The position numbers and the translations under genes were made by a program. The notes beneath the pieces are model-generated. The model had not been told where the DNA came from. It saw nothing but the letters and a program-made list of their open reading frames with translations, and did no database searches. Positions 8,688-18,600 of a DNA stretch of 64,000 nucleotides are shown here, one piece after another. The number at the start of each line of letters is the position of its first letter. Positions within the stretch are counted from its first letter, which is position 1. The DNA is from Salinarimonas sp046292825 (lineage in GTDB: Bacteria > Pseudomonadota > Alphaproteobacteria > Rhizobiales > Beijerinckiaceae), in assembly GCF_046292825.1 (NCBI RefSeq), contig NZ_JBKBQG010000011.1:37406-101405 (forward strand), in the 5' to 3' direction.

Positions 8688-9503
8688 ATGCACCTCGCGG
8701 CTGCCGACGCGCAACAAGGCGCCCCCCGTCTCGCGATGCTCGGGCTCGTCGCGGCCCTGGCGCTCGCGACGAGCGGTTGTCTCACGCGCGGCCCCGCGAC
8801 GACCGGCTCCATCGACCCGACGCGCGTCGCGGCCATGAGCGAGCGCGACCTGCGCGCGAGCGCCGATTCGCTCGCCCGCCGCAACGCCGCCAATCCGACC
8901 GAGCCGCGCACCGCGATCGCCTATGCCGCGGTGCTGCGCCGGCTCGATCAGCGCGCGCAGGCGGTGGCGGTTCTTCAGCAGGCGGCCGTCCGCAATCCGA
9001 GCGACCGCGCGCTGATGGGCGCCTATGGCCGCGCGCTCGCCGATTCGGGCCGGCTGCGCGAGGCGCAGGAGGTGCTCGCCCGCGCCCATTCGCCCCAGCA
9101 GCCCGATTGGCGCATCCTCTCGGCGCAGGGCACCGTCGCCGACCAGCTCGGCGACCAGGCGCGCGCGCAGGAGCTGTATCAGGCGGCCCTCAACCTCGCC
9201 CCGGGCGAGCCGTCGGTCCTGTCGAATTTCGGCCTCTCCCTCGCGCTCTCGCGCAAGCTGCCGGAGGCGGAGGCGAAGCTGCGGACGGCCGCCGCCGATC
9301 CCAGGGCCGACCAGCGCGTGCGCCAGAACCTCGCCCTCGTGCTCGGCCTCCAGGGCAAGTTCGACGAGGCGGAGGGCGTGCTCGCGCGCGACCTCTCGCC
9401 GAACGAGGTCGCCGACAGCATCGCCGCGATCCGATCGATGATCACCCAGGAGGATTCCTGGGCGCGGCTGCGCGCGTCGGACGCGAGCCGCCCGCGCCGC
9501 TGA
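8688..9503 (+). CDS. TPR-repeat protein, TadD-like, possible lipoprotein
   Basis: 271 aa. The N-terminus has a hydrophobic stretch (residues 17-28) ending in ATSGC, a possible lipobox with Cys31, so export and lipid attachment are likely. Several tetratricopeptide repeats follow (about residues 60-240), for example DRALMGAYGRALADSGRLREAQEVL and the next unit. This architecture resembles TadD, the pilotin-like TPR protein of Flp/Tad pilus assembly. No other tad genes are present in the window, so TadD function is a family inference; it could equally be a generic scaffold. A CtrA-like box lies upstream. It converges on glpR with only 6 bp between stop codons. Confidence 0.75.
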   Translation: MHLAAADAQQGAPRLAMLGLVAALALATSGCLTRGPATTGSIDPTRVAAMSERDLRASADSLARRNAANPTEPRTAIAYAAVLRRLDQRAQAVAVLQQAAVRNPSDRALMGAYGRALADSGRLREAQEVLARAHSPQQPDWRILSAQGTVADQLGDQARAQELYQAALNLAPGEPSVLSNFGLSLALSRKLPEAEAKLRTAAADPRADQRVRQNLALVLGLQGKFDEAEGVLARDLSPNEVADSIAAIRSMITQEDSWARLRASDASRPRR

Positions 9504-9509
9504 GCGCCC

Positions 9510-10268
9510 TCACGCGATCACGATCTGCGTCCCCCAGCCCTCGCAGAGCGTCCGCACGGGCTCGGGCGGTTCGGCGTCGGTGAAGAACACGTCGATGTCC
9601 GACAGGGAGGCGATCCGCACCGGGGCGTTGCGCTGGAACTTCGTCGCGTCGGCGACGAGCATCGTGCGCCGCGCCTGCTCGATGATCGCCTGGCTGACGC
9701 GCACCTCGCGGAAGTCGAAATCGAGGAGGTCGCCGTCGACGTCGAGCGCGGAGGCGCCGATCACGGCGAAGTCGACCTTGAAATGGCGCACGATCTCGAG
9801 CGTGACGTCGCCGACGAGGCCGCCGTCGGGCCGCCGCATCACCCCGCCCGCGACGACGATCTCGATCTCCGGGTTGACGGAGAGGATGCTCGCCACGTTG
9901 ATGTTGTTCGTCACCACCATCAGGTTGCGGTGGCCGATCAGCGCGCGCGCGACCGCCTCCGTCGTCGTGCCGATATTGAGGAAGAGCGAGGCCTCGTCGG
10001 GGATCGCCTCCGCGCAGAGCCGCGCGATGCGCTCCTTCTCCTCCGCCATGAGGGCGCGACGGTCCTCGTAGCCGATCGGCGTCGTGCCCGAGCGCAGGAT
10101 CGCGCCGCCATAGACGCGCGTGAGCCGGCCGGCTTCCGTGAGCTCGGTCAGGTCGCGGCGGATCGTCTGGACGGTGACGTCGAAGCGTGCGGCGAGCTCC
10201 TCGACGACGACCTTGCCGTCGCGCTTGGCGAGATCGAGGATCTCCTGTTGGCGGAAATTCTGCGGCAT
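9510..10268 (-). CDS. glpR: DeoR-family repressor, GlpR-type
   Basis: 252 aa from the start MPQNFRQQ, the same length as enterobacterial GlpR. The N-terminal DeoR HTH (residues about 3-57) reads RQQEILDLAKRDGKVVVEEL followed by VTVQTIRRDLTEL. The C-terminal sugar-phosphate sensor domain carries the family motifs NIGTTTEAVARAL and DGDLLDFDFREVRVS. It is divergent from glpD across a 170-bp region with a candidate operator, so it probably represses glpD and is relieved by glycerol-3-phosphate. The longer reading (to 10412) is rejected because it runs into the shared promoter region. Confidence 0.92.
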   Translation of the reverse strand: MPQNFRQQEILDLAKRDGKVVVEELAARFDVTVQTIRRDLTELTEAGRLTRVYGGAILRSGTTPIGYEDRRALMAEEKERIARLCAEAIPDEASLFLNIGTTTEAVARALIGHRNLMVVTNNINVASILSVNPEIEIVVAGGVMRRPDGGLVGDVTLEIVRHFKVDFAVIGASALDVDGDLLDFDFREVRVSQAIIEQARRTMLVADATKFQRNAPVRIASLSDIDVFFTDAEPPEPVRTLCEGWGTQIVIA

Positions 10269-10361
10269 CGCGCGGTCGTCTTCGATTCTCGTTCGCTCGG
10301 GCGCGGAGAGTGGCAGCCCCGGCCGCGTTTGTCGATCCGCGCGGTACAGGCGTGAAAGGCG

Positions 10362-10396
10362 GGTTCGATTTAACAGAAACCGAACGAAGTCGAACC
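10362..10396. promoter_or_regulatory. Candidate GlpR operator between glpR and glpD
   Basis: Inverted arms GGTTCGA (10362-10368) and TCGAACC (10390-10396) flank an A-rich centre containing further GAAC/CGAA words. E. coli GlpR sites are built on TTCG/CGAA half-sites, which agrees. A possible -35 (TTGACG at 10404-10409) follows immediately, so a bound repressor would cover the glpD promoter. Confidence 0.45.
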
Positions 10397-10438
10397 TCTG
10401 TCCTTGACGCAACGAACATCAGCGCGCATATCCGGCCC

Positions 10439-12010
10439 ATGATCGGGAGCAAGCCGGTGCCGCACGTGACGACGAATCCCCTCGAGCCGGACGCGCCGAT
10501 CGTCGATCTCCTCGTGATCGGCGGCGGGATCAACGGTTGCGGTATCGCGCGCGACGCGGCGGGGCGCGGACTGAGCGTCCTCCTCGCCGAGAAGGGGGAT
10601 CTCGCGAGCGCGACCTCGTCGGCCTCCACGAAGCTCTTCCACGGCGGCTTGCGCTACCTCGAATATTACGAATTTCGGCTCGTGCGCGAGGCGCTGATCG
10701 AGCGCGAGACGCTGCTTTCCGCGATGCCGCACATCTCCTGGCCGCTGCGTTTCGTGCTGCCGCACGCGCCCGGCATGCGCCCGGCCTGGCTCCTGCGGCT
10801 CGGCCTCTTCCTCTACGACCATCTCGGCGGGCGCAAGATCCTGCCGGGCACGGCGAGCCTCGACCTGCGCCGCGACGCGGCGGGCGCGCCGCTGCGCGGG
10901 GATTTCGTCCGCGGCTTCGAATATTCCGATTGCTGGGTGGACGACGCGCGCCTCGTCGTCCTCAACGCGCGCGACGCGCAGGCGCGCGGCGCCGAGATCC
11001 TGACGCGCGCGGAGGTGGTGCGCGCCGCGCGCGAGGGCGATCTCTGGCGCGTCGAGATCGCGCAGGCCGAGGGCGGCAGGCGCGTCGTGCGCGCCCGCGC
11101 TCTCGTCAATGCGGGCGGCCCCTTCGTGGGCGAGATCATCGCCGGGCGCCTCGGCATCGCCTCGCGGGAGCGCGTGCGCCTCGTGCGCGGCTCGCACGTG
11201 GTCACGAGGAAGCTCTTCGACCACGATCGCGCCTACATCTTCCAGGGCGCGGACGGGCGCGTCGTCTTCGCGATCCCCTACGAGGGCGACTTCACGCTGA
11301 TCGGCACCACCGACGTCGATCACGAGGGGGGCCCGGACGCGGTGCGCTGCACGGATGCCGAGATCGACTATCTGTGCGGGTTCGTCTCGCGCTATCTCGC
11401 GCGCGACGTGACCCGCGAGGACGTCGTCTGGACCTATTCCGGCGTGCGCCCGCTCTACGACGACGGCGCGAAGTCGGCGACGGCGGCGACGCGCGACTAC
11501 GTGCTCTCGCTCGACGCGGACGGCGCGCCGCTGCTCAACGTCTTCGGCGGCAAGATCACGACCTACCGTCGTCTCGCCGAGGCCGCCATGGCGAAGCTCG
11601 GCCGCTTCTTCCCGGCCGCGGGCGGGGCCTGGACGGCCGGCGTGCCGCTACCGGGGGGCGATTTCCCGGTGGACGGCGTCGAGGCTCTGGTCGCCGACCT
11701 TTCGCGCGCCTACCCGTTCCTCGAGGCCGCGACCGCGCGGCGGCTCGTCCGCGCCTACGGGACGCAGGCCCGCGACGTCTTGGGCGACGCGCGCGCCGCC
11801 GCGGATCTGGGCGAGGCTTTCGGCGCCGGCTTGTTCGCGCGAGAGGTGCGCTGGCTGATGGCCGAGGAATTCGCCCGCAGCGCCGAGGACGTCGTCTGGC
11901 GCCGCTCGAAGCTCGGCCTGCGGATGAGCGCCGAGGAGATCGCTCGCCTCGACGCCTGGATGCGCGCCGCCGCCCGCGAGAGCGGCACCGTCGCGCGCGC
12001 GGCGGAATAG
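10439..12010 (+). CDS. glpD: Aerobic glycerol-3-phosphate dehydrogenase
   Basis: 523 aa. Membrane-associated FAD enzyme that oxidises glycerol-3-phosphate to dihydroxyacetone phosphate and passes electrons to quinone. The FAD-binding Rossmann motif is near residues 22-45 (VIGGGINGCGIARDAAGRG), followed by the GlpD signature TSSASTKLFHGGLRYLEYYEF. The conserved C-terminal GKITTYRRLAEAA segment and a DUF-like C-terminal helical domain are present. The ATG at 10439 lacks a clear ribosome site; a GTG at 10457 (residue 7) has GGGAG 7 nt upstream and is a good alternative start. It is divergent from glpR. No glpF or glpK is nearby. Confidence 0.95.
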   Translation: MIGSKPVPHVTTNPLEPDAPIVDLLVIGGGINGCGIARDAAGRGLSVLLAEKGDLASATSSASTKLFHGGLRYLEYYEFRLVREALIERETLLSAMPHISWPLRFVLPHAPGMRPAWLLRLGLFLYDHLGGRKILPGTASLDLRRDAAGAPLRGDFVRGFEYSDCWVDDARLVVLNARDAQARGAEILTRAEVVRAAREGDLWRVEIAQAEGGRRVVRARALVNAGGPFVGEIIAGRLGIASRERVRLVRGSHVVTRKLFDHDRAYIFQGADGRVVFAIPYEGDFTLIGTTDVDHEGGPDAVRCTDAEIDYLCGFVSRYLARDVTREDVVWTYSGVRPLYDDGAKSATAATRDYVLSLDADGAPLLNVFGGKITTYRRLAEAAMAKLGRFFPAAGGAWTAGVPLPGGDFPVDGVEALVADLSRAYPFLEAATARRLVRAYGTQARDVLGDARAAADLGEAFGAGLFAREVRWLMAEEFARSAEDVVWRRSKLGLRMSAEEIARLDAWMRAAARESGTVARAAE

Positions 12011-12026
12011 GGGCGGGACGAGGCGA

Positions 12027-13235
12027 TCACCCGTTGCGCGCGAGCACGCCGTCGAGCCAGGCGAATGCGCGCTCGTCGAAGATCTCGCGCCCCATCCCCT
12101 CGCAATGACCACCTGCGCCCTCCGCGCGCGTGAAGCGCAGGAAGGTCACCCGCGCCCCCGTCATCGCCGCGGCGAGGCGCTCGCCCTGGCCGGTCGAGAC
12201 AGGATCGAGCTCGTTGTCGCAGATCAGGCTGGGGCAGAGGATGCGGGGGGCTGCGTCCCGGTTGTGGAAGTCGCGCAGCATGCGGCAATAATCCTGCACG
12301 CTGCGAGCCCCGTGCGCGGCCATGCGCGGGCGGAACATCAGGGCGCCGTCGCGGCTCTGCGCGAGCGCCTCGAACATCGCCTGCGCCTCCTCGCTCTCGT
12401 CGTCGAGGCGCGCGGCCATATTCGGCGGCAGCCGCGCGAGGAGCGCCGCTCCCATGTCGTACTGGCCCGGATCGGCGATCATCGCGCAAAGCCGGGTCTC
12501 TTCGGCGGCGCCGCGCGGCACCAGATAGCCCGCGAAGCTGCAGCCGATCGCGGCCATGCGCCGCTCGTCGATCTCGGGTTGTGCCTGGGCGAAGTCGAGA
12601 ACGGCGCGCATCACGGTCTCGTAATCGGGGCGCATGAAGGCGCGGGTCTCGCGATCGTAGAGCGTCTTGCCCTGGCCGGGGCCGTCGACGGAGAGCACCG
12701 CATAGCCGCGCGCGAGCGCCGGAAAACCCGCCAGCAGCATGGTCTCCTCGGCCGACGAATCGTAGCCTGAGGGCGCGATCAGGGTGGGGCAGGGGGTCTC
12801 GGCGGCCTCGGGGAGGCTCAACCACCCATGGAGGAAGCGGCCTTCGAACGGTATGCGCACCGCGCGCGAGCGCCACGGGCCCAGTGCCATCGCCGCCGCA
12901 AACGCGCTCTCGCTGGCCCGCCAGGCCGCCTGCAGCTCGGCGCTGTCGAGCGCGGCGCGGTGGAAGAAGCCCGATTGGCGGAAGGCCTCGCAGGCGCGCA
13001 ACCAGAGAGCGCGCGCGGAGGCGCGCCCCCCGTCCGCCTCGACCTGCTGCGCCCGCGCCGCGAGCCGCTCACCGAGCCCGCTCCACGCCGCGTGCCAGCT
13101 CGCCGCGCTGCCGTCCTCGATCGTCTCCGCGAGCGCGAGGACCTCGCCGAGGCAGGCGGCGCCCAGATACACCTTCCCCAGCGTCCGCTGCAGCTGCCCG
13201 TTGAAGTCCTTCACGGAAAATGGGCTGATCGTCAT
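12027..13235 (-). CDS. Alpha/beta hydrolase, FrsA/DHPON-hydrolase-like
   Basis: 402 aa. A long N-terminal helical cap (about residues 1-125) precedes an alpha/beta-hydrolase domain. Visible catalytic elements are the nucleophile elbow GCSFAGY, the acid in NELDPVST and the histidine in GGHCEGMG. The segment DGPGQGKTLYDR after strand 6 and the cap arrangement are like the 2,6-dihydroxypseudooxynicotine hydrolase / FrsA group of C-C or ester hydrolases. Substrate unknown. It converges on glpD with 16 bp between them and has no operon partners. Confidence 0.8.
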   Translation of the reverse strand: MTISPFSVKDFNGQLQRTLGKVYLGAACLGEVLALAETIEDGSAASWHAAWSGLGERLAARAQQVEADGGRASARALWLRACEAFRQSGFFHRAALDSAELQAAWRASESAFAAAMALGPWRSRAVRIPFEGRFLHGWLSLPEAAETPCPTLIAPSGYDSSAEETMLLAGFPALARGYAVLSVDGPGQGKTLYDRETRAFMRPDYETVMRAVLDFAQAQPEIDERRMAAIGCSFAGYLVPRGAAEETRLCAMIADPGQYDMGAALLARLPPNMAARLDDESEEAQAMFEALAQSRDGALMFRPRMAAHGARSVQDYCRMLRDFHNRDAAPRILCPSLICDNELDPVSTGQGERLAAAMTGARVTFLRFTRAEGAGGHCEGMGREIFDERAFAWLDGVLARNG

Positions 13236-13513
13236 CGCTTCGTCCCCGCGCTTTCATGATTGTCGTCAGGACCTTAGGGCGGCGAGCGTGGGCGTTTCCT
13301 TAACGGAATGGGCGGGTGTCGAGGCGATCGAACGGCGCTCGTAGGGGCGGGGGTGCTGCCCCTGCGGACGCGACCACGCTCATTTCGCCCCGCGTGGTCG
13401 AGGGGCGCGGCCGCCGCTCCCCCCCATCCCCTCGCCGCCCTCCCTTGACATCCACACCCGCGCATGAATGGTGCGCGCGACGTCACATCCGCTCCGTCTC
13501 GAGGCCGCTTCCC

Positions 13514-15334
13514 ATGTCCGACCATCGCCACCGTTACCGCACCCATACCTGCGGCGCGCTCCGGGAGAGCGACGTCGGCGCGGCCGTGCGGCTGTCGGGC
13601 TGGTGCCATCGCATCCGCGACCATGGCGGCGTCCTGTTCATCGATCTGCGCGACCATTACGGGATCACGCAGATCGTCGCCGACCCCGACAGCCCGGCCT
13701 TCGCGGCGGCCGAGGGCGTGCGCTCGGAATGGGTGATCCGTATCGACGGGACGGTGAAGAAGCGCCCCGAGGGCACGCACAATGCGGACCTGCCGACCGG
13801 CGCGATCGAGGTCTTCGTCACCGATCTCGAGGTGCTCGGGCCGGCGGCCGAATTGCCGATGCCGGTCTTCGGCGATCACGACTACCCGGAAGACATCCGC
13901 CTCAAGCACCGCTTCCTCGACCTGCGCCGCGAGAAGCTGCACGCCAACATCATGAAGCGCGGCGCGATCATCGATTCGATCCGCGCGCGCATGAAGAAGC
14001 AGGGCTTCTTCGAGTTCCAGACGCCGATCCTCACCGCCTCCTCTCCGGAAGGCGCGCGCGACTTCCTGGTGCCCTCGCGTCTGCACCCGGGCAAGTTCTA
14101 CGCGCTGCCGCAGGCGCCGCAGCAATTCAAGCAGCTGATCATGATCTCGGGCTTCGATCGCTATTTCCAGATCGCGCCCTGCTTCCGCGACGAGGACGCC
14201 CGCGCCGACCGCTCGCCGGGCGAGTTCTACCAGCTCGACGTCGAGATGAGCTTCGTCACGCAGGAGGACGTGTTCCAGGCGGTCGAGCCGGTGCTGCGGG
14301 GCCTGTTCGTGGAATTCGCCGAGGGCCGCAGCGTCACCGACGTCTTCCCGCGCATTCCCTATGCGGAAGCGATGCTGAAATACGGCGTCGACAAGCCCGA
14401 TCTGCGCAACCCGATCGTCATCGCCGACGTTTCCGAGGTGTTCGCGCGCGAGGACGTGACCTTCAACGCCTTCAAGAACGTGGTCAAGAACGGCGGCATC
14501 GTGCGCGCGATCCCCGCCCCGGGCGCGGCCGCGCAGCCGCGCTCCTTCTTCGACAAGCTCAACGACTGGGCGCGCACGGAAGGCGCGCCGGGGCTCGGCT
14601 ACATCGTGCTCGAAGCGGGCGAGGGCGGGCTTCTCCACGGCAAGGGGCCGATCGCCAAGTTCGTGCCCGACGAGGCGCTGGCGCAGATCGTCGCGGCGGC
14701 GGGCCTCTCTGCCGGCGACGCGGTGTTCTTCTCCGCCGGCGACAAGACCAAGGCCGTGGCGCTCGCCGGCAAGGCGCGCATCCGCATCGGCCACGAGCTG
14801 AAGCTCATCGACGAGAACACGTTCGCGTTCTGCTGGATCACCGATTTCCCCATGTACGAATGGGACGAGGACAACAAGAAGATCGAGTTCTCGCACAACC
14901 CGTTCTCGATGCCGAACTACGACCACGAGAAGTTCCTGGCGCTCAACCCGGCCGATGCCGACGAGATCCTGTCGATCACGGCGTTCCAGTACGACATCGT
15001 CTGCAACGGCATCGAGCTCTCCTCGGGCGCGATCCGCAACCACAAGCCCGAGATCATGAAGAAGGCCTTCGGCCTTGCGGGCTACGGCGAGGACGTGCTG
15101 GAAGCCAAGTTCGGCGGCATGCTGCGCGCGCTCTCCTACGGCGCCCCGCCCCACGGCGGCATCGCGCCGGGCATCGACCGCATCGTGATGCTGTTGTGCG
15201 GCGAGGAGAACCTGCGCGAGGTCACCCTCTTCCCCATGAACCAGAAGGCGGAAGACCTCCTCATGAGCGCCCCCTCCGAGGTCACCGCCAAGCAGCTGCG
15301 CGAGCTCCACATCCGGCTGAACCTGCCGGAATGA
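13514..15334 (+). CDS. aspS: Aspartyl-tRNA synthetase
   Basis: 606 aa. Charges tRNA-Asp (in many alphaproteobacteria also tRNA-Asn, followed by amidation). The N-terminal OB-fold anticodon domain occupies about residues 1-115. Class II motif 1 is around HRFLDLRREKLH, motif 2 is FRDEDARADRSPGEFYQLD, and motif 3 is GIAPGIDRIVMLL. The bacterial GAD insertion lies between motifs 2 and 3. The start MSDHRHRY is preferred over upstream in-frame starts because homologues begin there and the upstream reading is non-conserved. A TTGACA at 13445-13450 is a plausible -35. Discriminating versus non-discriminating type cannot be decided by eye. Confidence 0.96.
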   Translation: MSDHRHRYRTHTCGALRESDVGAAVRLSGWCHRIRDHGGVLFIDLRDHYGITQIVADPDSPAFAAAEGVRSEWVIRIDGTVKKRPEGTHNADLPTGAIEVFVTDLEVLGPAAELPMPVFGDHDYPEDIRLKHRFLDLRREKLHANIMKRGAIIDSIRARMKKQGFFEFQTPILTASSPEGARDFLVPSRLHPGKFYALPQAPQQFKQLIMISGFDRYFQIAPCFRDEDARADRSPGEFYQLDVEMSFVTQEDVFQAVEPVLRGLFVEFAEGRSVTDVFPRIPYAEAMLKYGVDKPDLRNPIVIADVSEVFAREDVTFNAFKNVVKNGGIVRAIPAPGAAAQPRSFFDKLNDWARTEGAPGLGYIVLEAGEGGLLHGKGPIAKFVPDEALAQIVAAAGLSAGDAVFFSAGDKTKAVALAGKARIRIGHELKLIDENTFAFCWITDFPMYEWDEDNKKIEFSHNPFSMPNYDHEKFLALNPADADEILSITAFQYDIVCNGIELSSGAIRNHKPEIMKKAFGLAGYGEDVLEAKFGGMLRALSYGAPPHGGIAPGIDRIVMLLCGEENLREVTLFPMNQKAEDLLMSAPSEVTAKQLRELHIRLNLPE

Positions 15335-15366
15335 GGGGAGGGCGCCGCGACGCGTGCGGCGCCCGT

Positions 15367-15507
15367 CCCTCCCCGTAGGGGAGGGTGGCCCCTGAGCGAA
15401 GCGAAGGGGTCGGGTGGGGCCCTTCGCTCGAAGAAGAATCTCCACCCGGGCCCCACCCGGCCTTTCTCGGCTTCGCCTCGCAAGTCCACCCTCCCCTCCG
15501 GGGAGGG
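15367..15507. repeat. GC-rich palindromic element, copy 1
   Basis: About 141 bp. It begins with the hairpin CCCTCCCCGTAGGGGAGGG and ends with CCCTCCCCTCCGGGGAGGG; between them are GTCGGGTGGGGCCC and GGGCCCCACCCGGCC, which also pair, so the unit folds into a multi-branched structure. Four copies occur in the window (also 15523-15665, 42408-42546, 42718-42856). Copies 1 and 2 fill the 344-bp gap between the convergent aspS and kinase genes; no gene is seen there. Confidence 0.85.
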
Positions 15508-15522
15508 ATGGGCGCCCGACTT

Positions 15523-15665
15523 CCCTCCCCGTAGGGGAGGGTGGCCCCTGGAGCGCAGCGACAGGGGTCGGGTGGGGCCCTTCGCTCGAAGAACAATCTC
15601 CACCCGGGCCCCACCCGGCGTTTCTCGGCTTCGCCTCGCAAGTCCACCCTCCCCTCCGGGGAGGG
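15523..15665. repeat. GC-rich palindromic element, copy 2
   Basis: Direct repeat of the element at 15367-15507, 156 bp further on and in the same orientation, with only a few changes in the centre (for example GGAGCGCAGCGACAGG in place of GAGCGAAGCGAAGG). It ends 13 bp before the stop codon of the sensor kinase gene, so it would be transcribed in that gene's 3' UTR. Confidence 0.85.
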
Positions 15666-15678
15666 ATGGGCGCCCGCC

Positions 15679-18600
15679 TCACTCCGCCGCTTGTCTCTGC
15701 GCGCGCCATTGGGCGAGGAGCGCGCGCAGGGCGGCGGGTTTGAGGGGCTTGTTGAGGACGTGGATGTTCTTCGCCGTCGCCTCGTCGCGCACGGGCAGGG
15801 TGCGGTCGGCGGTGAGGAGGACGGCGGGGAGGTCGCGCGAGAGCTTCCAGCGCAGGGCCGCGATCGCCTCGATGCCGGTGCCCTCGTCGAGGTGATAATC
15901 GGCGATGATCACCTCGACCGGGGCGCCCATCGTCTTGATCCGCTCCTGCGCCTCCTTGAGCGAGGCGGCGGTCGCGACCTGACAGCCCCAGCCGCCGAGC
16001 AGCGTGCGCATGCCCTCGAGGATCGCGGGCTCGTTGTCGATCGCGAGCACGCGCAGGCCCGCGAGCGGGGTCATGGGCAGGTTGGGGCTCTCCGCCGGTT
16101 GCGCCATCGCCGGCAGCGGCGCCACGACGGGGACGAGGACGCTGAAGCGCGAGCCGCGGCCGGATTCGGAGCGCAGGTCGAGCTTGTGGTCGAGGACGCG
16201 CGCGATCCGCTCGACGATCGACAGGCCGAGCCCGAGCCCGCGCGCGACCTTCGCGCCCTGGTCGAGCCGCTGGAATTCGCGGAAGACGATCCGCTGCTTG
16301 GAGGCGGGGATGCCGAGGCCGGTGTCGATGACGTCGATGCGCAGCCGCCCCGGCCGCCGCCGCGCGCCCACGAGCACCGTGCCCGACGGCGTGTACTTGA
16401 CCGCGTTCGAGACGAGGTTCTGCAGGAGGCGGCGCAGGAGCCGCCGATCGGAGCGGATCGTCAGCGAGGAGGGTACGAAGCGCAGGTCGAGACCCTTCTC
16501 CGCCGCCACCGGCTCGAACTCGCGGGCGAGCTGCTTCATCATCTCGTCGAGCCGGAAGCTCGACCATTGCGGCTTCATCGCCCCCGTGTCGAGGCGGGAG
16601 ATGTCGAGGAGCGCCGTGAGGATCTCCTCCACCGCGTCGAGCGAGGCATCGACGTTCTCCGCGAGCGTCGCATCGCCGCCGACGCGGTCTCGCTCGACGA
16701 GGGAGGTCGCGTAGAGGCGTGCGGCGTTGAGCGGCTGGAGGATGTCGTGGCTCGCAGCCGCGAGGAAGCGCGTCTTCGAGACGTTCGCCTCCTCCGCCTC
16801 CGCCTTCGCGCGGATCAGGGCCTCGTTGAGGCGCGTGAGCTCCTCCGTGCGCTCGGCGACGCGCCGCTCGAGCTCCTCGGCGACGCGCGCGCGCGCCTCC
16901 TCCGCCGCCACCGTGTCGGTGACGTCCGTGTAGGTGGTGACGAAACCGCCGCCGGGCAGCGGGTTGGTGCGGATCTCGATGACGCGCTCGCGCGGGTAGA
17001 GCCGCAGCCGCACCGGCTCCCGCTCGTGCATGAAGCTGTTGATGCGCGCGGCGATCTGCTCCTCCATCACGCCCGGCCCGTAGGAGCCGCGCTGGGCGTT
17101 GAAGCGCACGATCTCGTCGAGGCTGATGCCCACCCGCACGAAATCGGGCGGCAGCTCGTAGAGCGCGACGAAGGCGCGGTTCCAGCACAGGATGTGCAGC
17201 CCCGCATCGAGCACGGTGATGCCCTGCTCGGCATGGTCCAGCGCGTGCTGGAGGAGATCGCGGTTCTGCTGGATCGCGGCGGAGGCGTCGTCGAGGAGCT
17301 GCAGCGCGTCGCGCGTCGAGACGTTGCGCCGCTTCAGGACGAGCGAGAGCGCGAGGCGGGCCGAGGCCGTGCCGATGGCGGAGGCGAGGAGATGCTCCGC
17401 GTAGCGCAGGAGGTGGATGTCGGCCTGCGCCTTCTGGTCGAGCCCCCCGCCCCGCGCGCGCGCGAAGCCCTCGAAGGAGCGGTGCGCGCGCTCCTCGCCG
17501 AGATAGCGGGCGACGCTCGCGCGCAGCTCCTCGACCGTCACGGTCGCGCGGAAGAAGCGGAAGGAGGGCGTCGTCGGAAGGTCGGTGCTCGGGATGTAGG
17601 CGGCCGCCTGGACGCGCTCGAGGGCGGTGAGCGGGCGCATGTACGAGACGCCGACGTAAGCGAGGATGTTGAGGCCGAGCGACCAGATCACGCCGTGGGT
17701 GAGCTCGGGCAGGTCGAGCCCGAAGAGCGCGGTGGGGCGCAGGGCTTCGATGCCGAAGGGGCCTATCGCGAGGATGCCGTCGACCCCGCCCGAGCCCCAG
17801 GAGATCGAGGGCAGGAGGAGCGTGTAGCCCCACACCGCGAAGCCGACCGCGAGCCCGGCCGCCGCCCCCGTCGACGTGCCCCGCCGCCAGACGAGGGCCC
17901 CGATGAAGGCGGGCGCGATCTGGGCGAGGGCCGCGAAGGCGAGGAGCCCGATCGCCGCCAGCGCCGCGTCCCCGCCCACCCGGTAATAGAGGTAGCCGAG
18001 CATGATCACGCTCACGATCGCCACTCGGCGCACGTTGAGCACGAAGCCGCCGAGATCGTCGGCCGCGCGGCCCTTCCCCGGCTTCGCCTCGTCGGGCTCG
18101 TTCGAGCGCCGGCGCAGGACGAGCGGCATCACGAGGTGGTTCGAGATCATGATCGCGAGCGCGACCGATTCGACGATCACCATCGCGGTGGCCGCCGAGA
18201 GGCCGCCGATGAAGGCGACGAGCGCCATCGCGCTCGCGCCCTGCGCAAGGGGGAGCGCGAGCACGTACATGTCCGGCTCGACCGCGCCGGGCGCGAGCAC
18301 GTCGCCGCCGACGAGCGCGAGGGGGATGACGAAGATGTTGATGAGGACGAGATAGAGCGGAAACAGCCAGGCCGCGCGGCGCAGGTCCTCGGGCGCGCGG
18401 TTCTCGACGACGGCCATGTGAAATTGCCGCGGCAGCATCACGATGGCGAAGGCGGAGAGGAGGGTGAGCGTCGCGACGTAGCCGAGCCCGGACGTCTCCC
18501 CGACGAGCGCGCCGAGGGTCTCGAGGCCCTCGGCGGGTCGCGTCAGACGTTCGACGAGGCCGGGCAGCCCGCCGAGATAGACCGCGACGACGAAGAAGCC

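Noticed and set aside
10381..10394. GAAC-N6-GAAC in the glpR-glpD region as a LexA box
   Set aside because: The spacing is 6, not 7, and the dyad is better explained as a DeoR-type operator.
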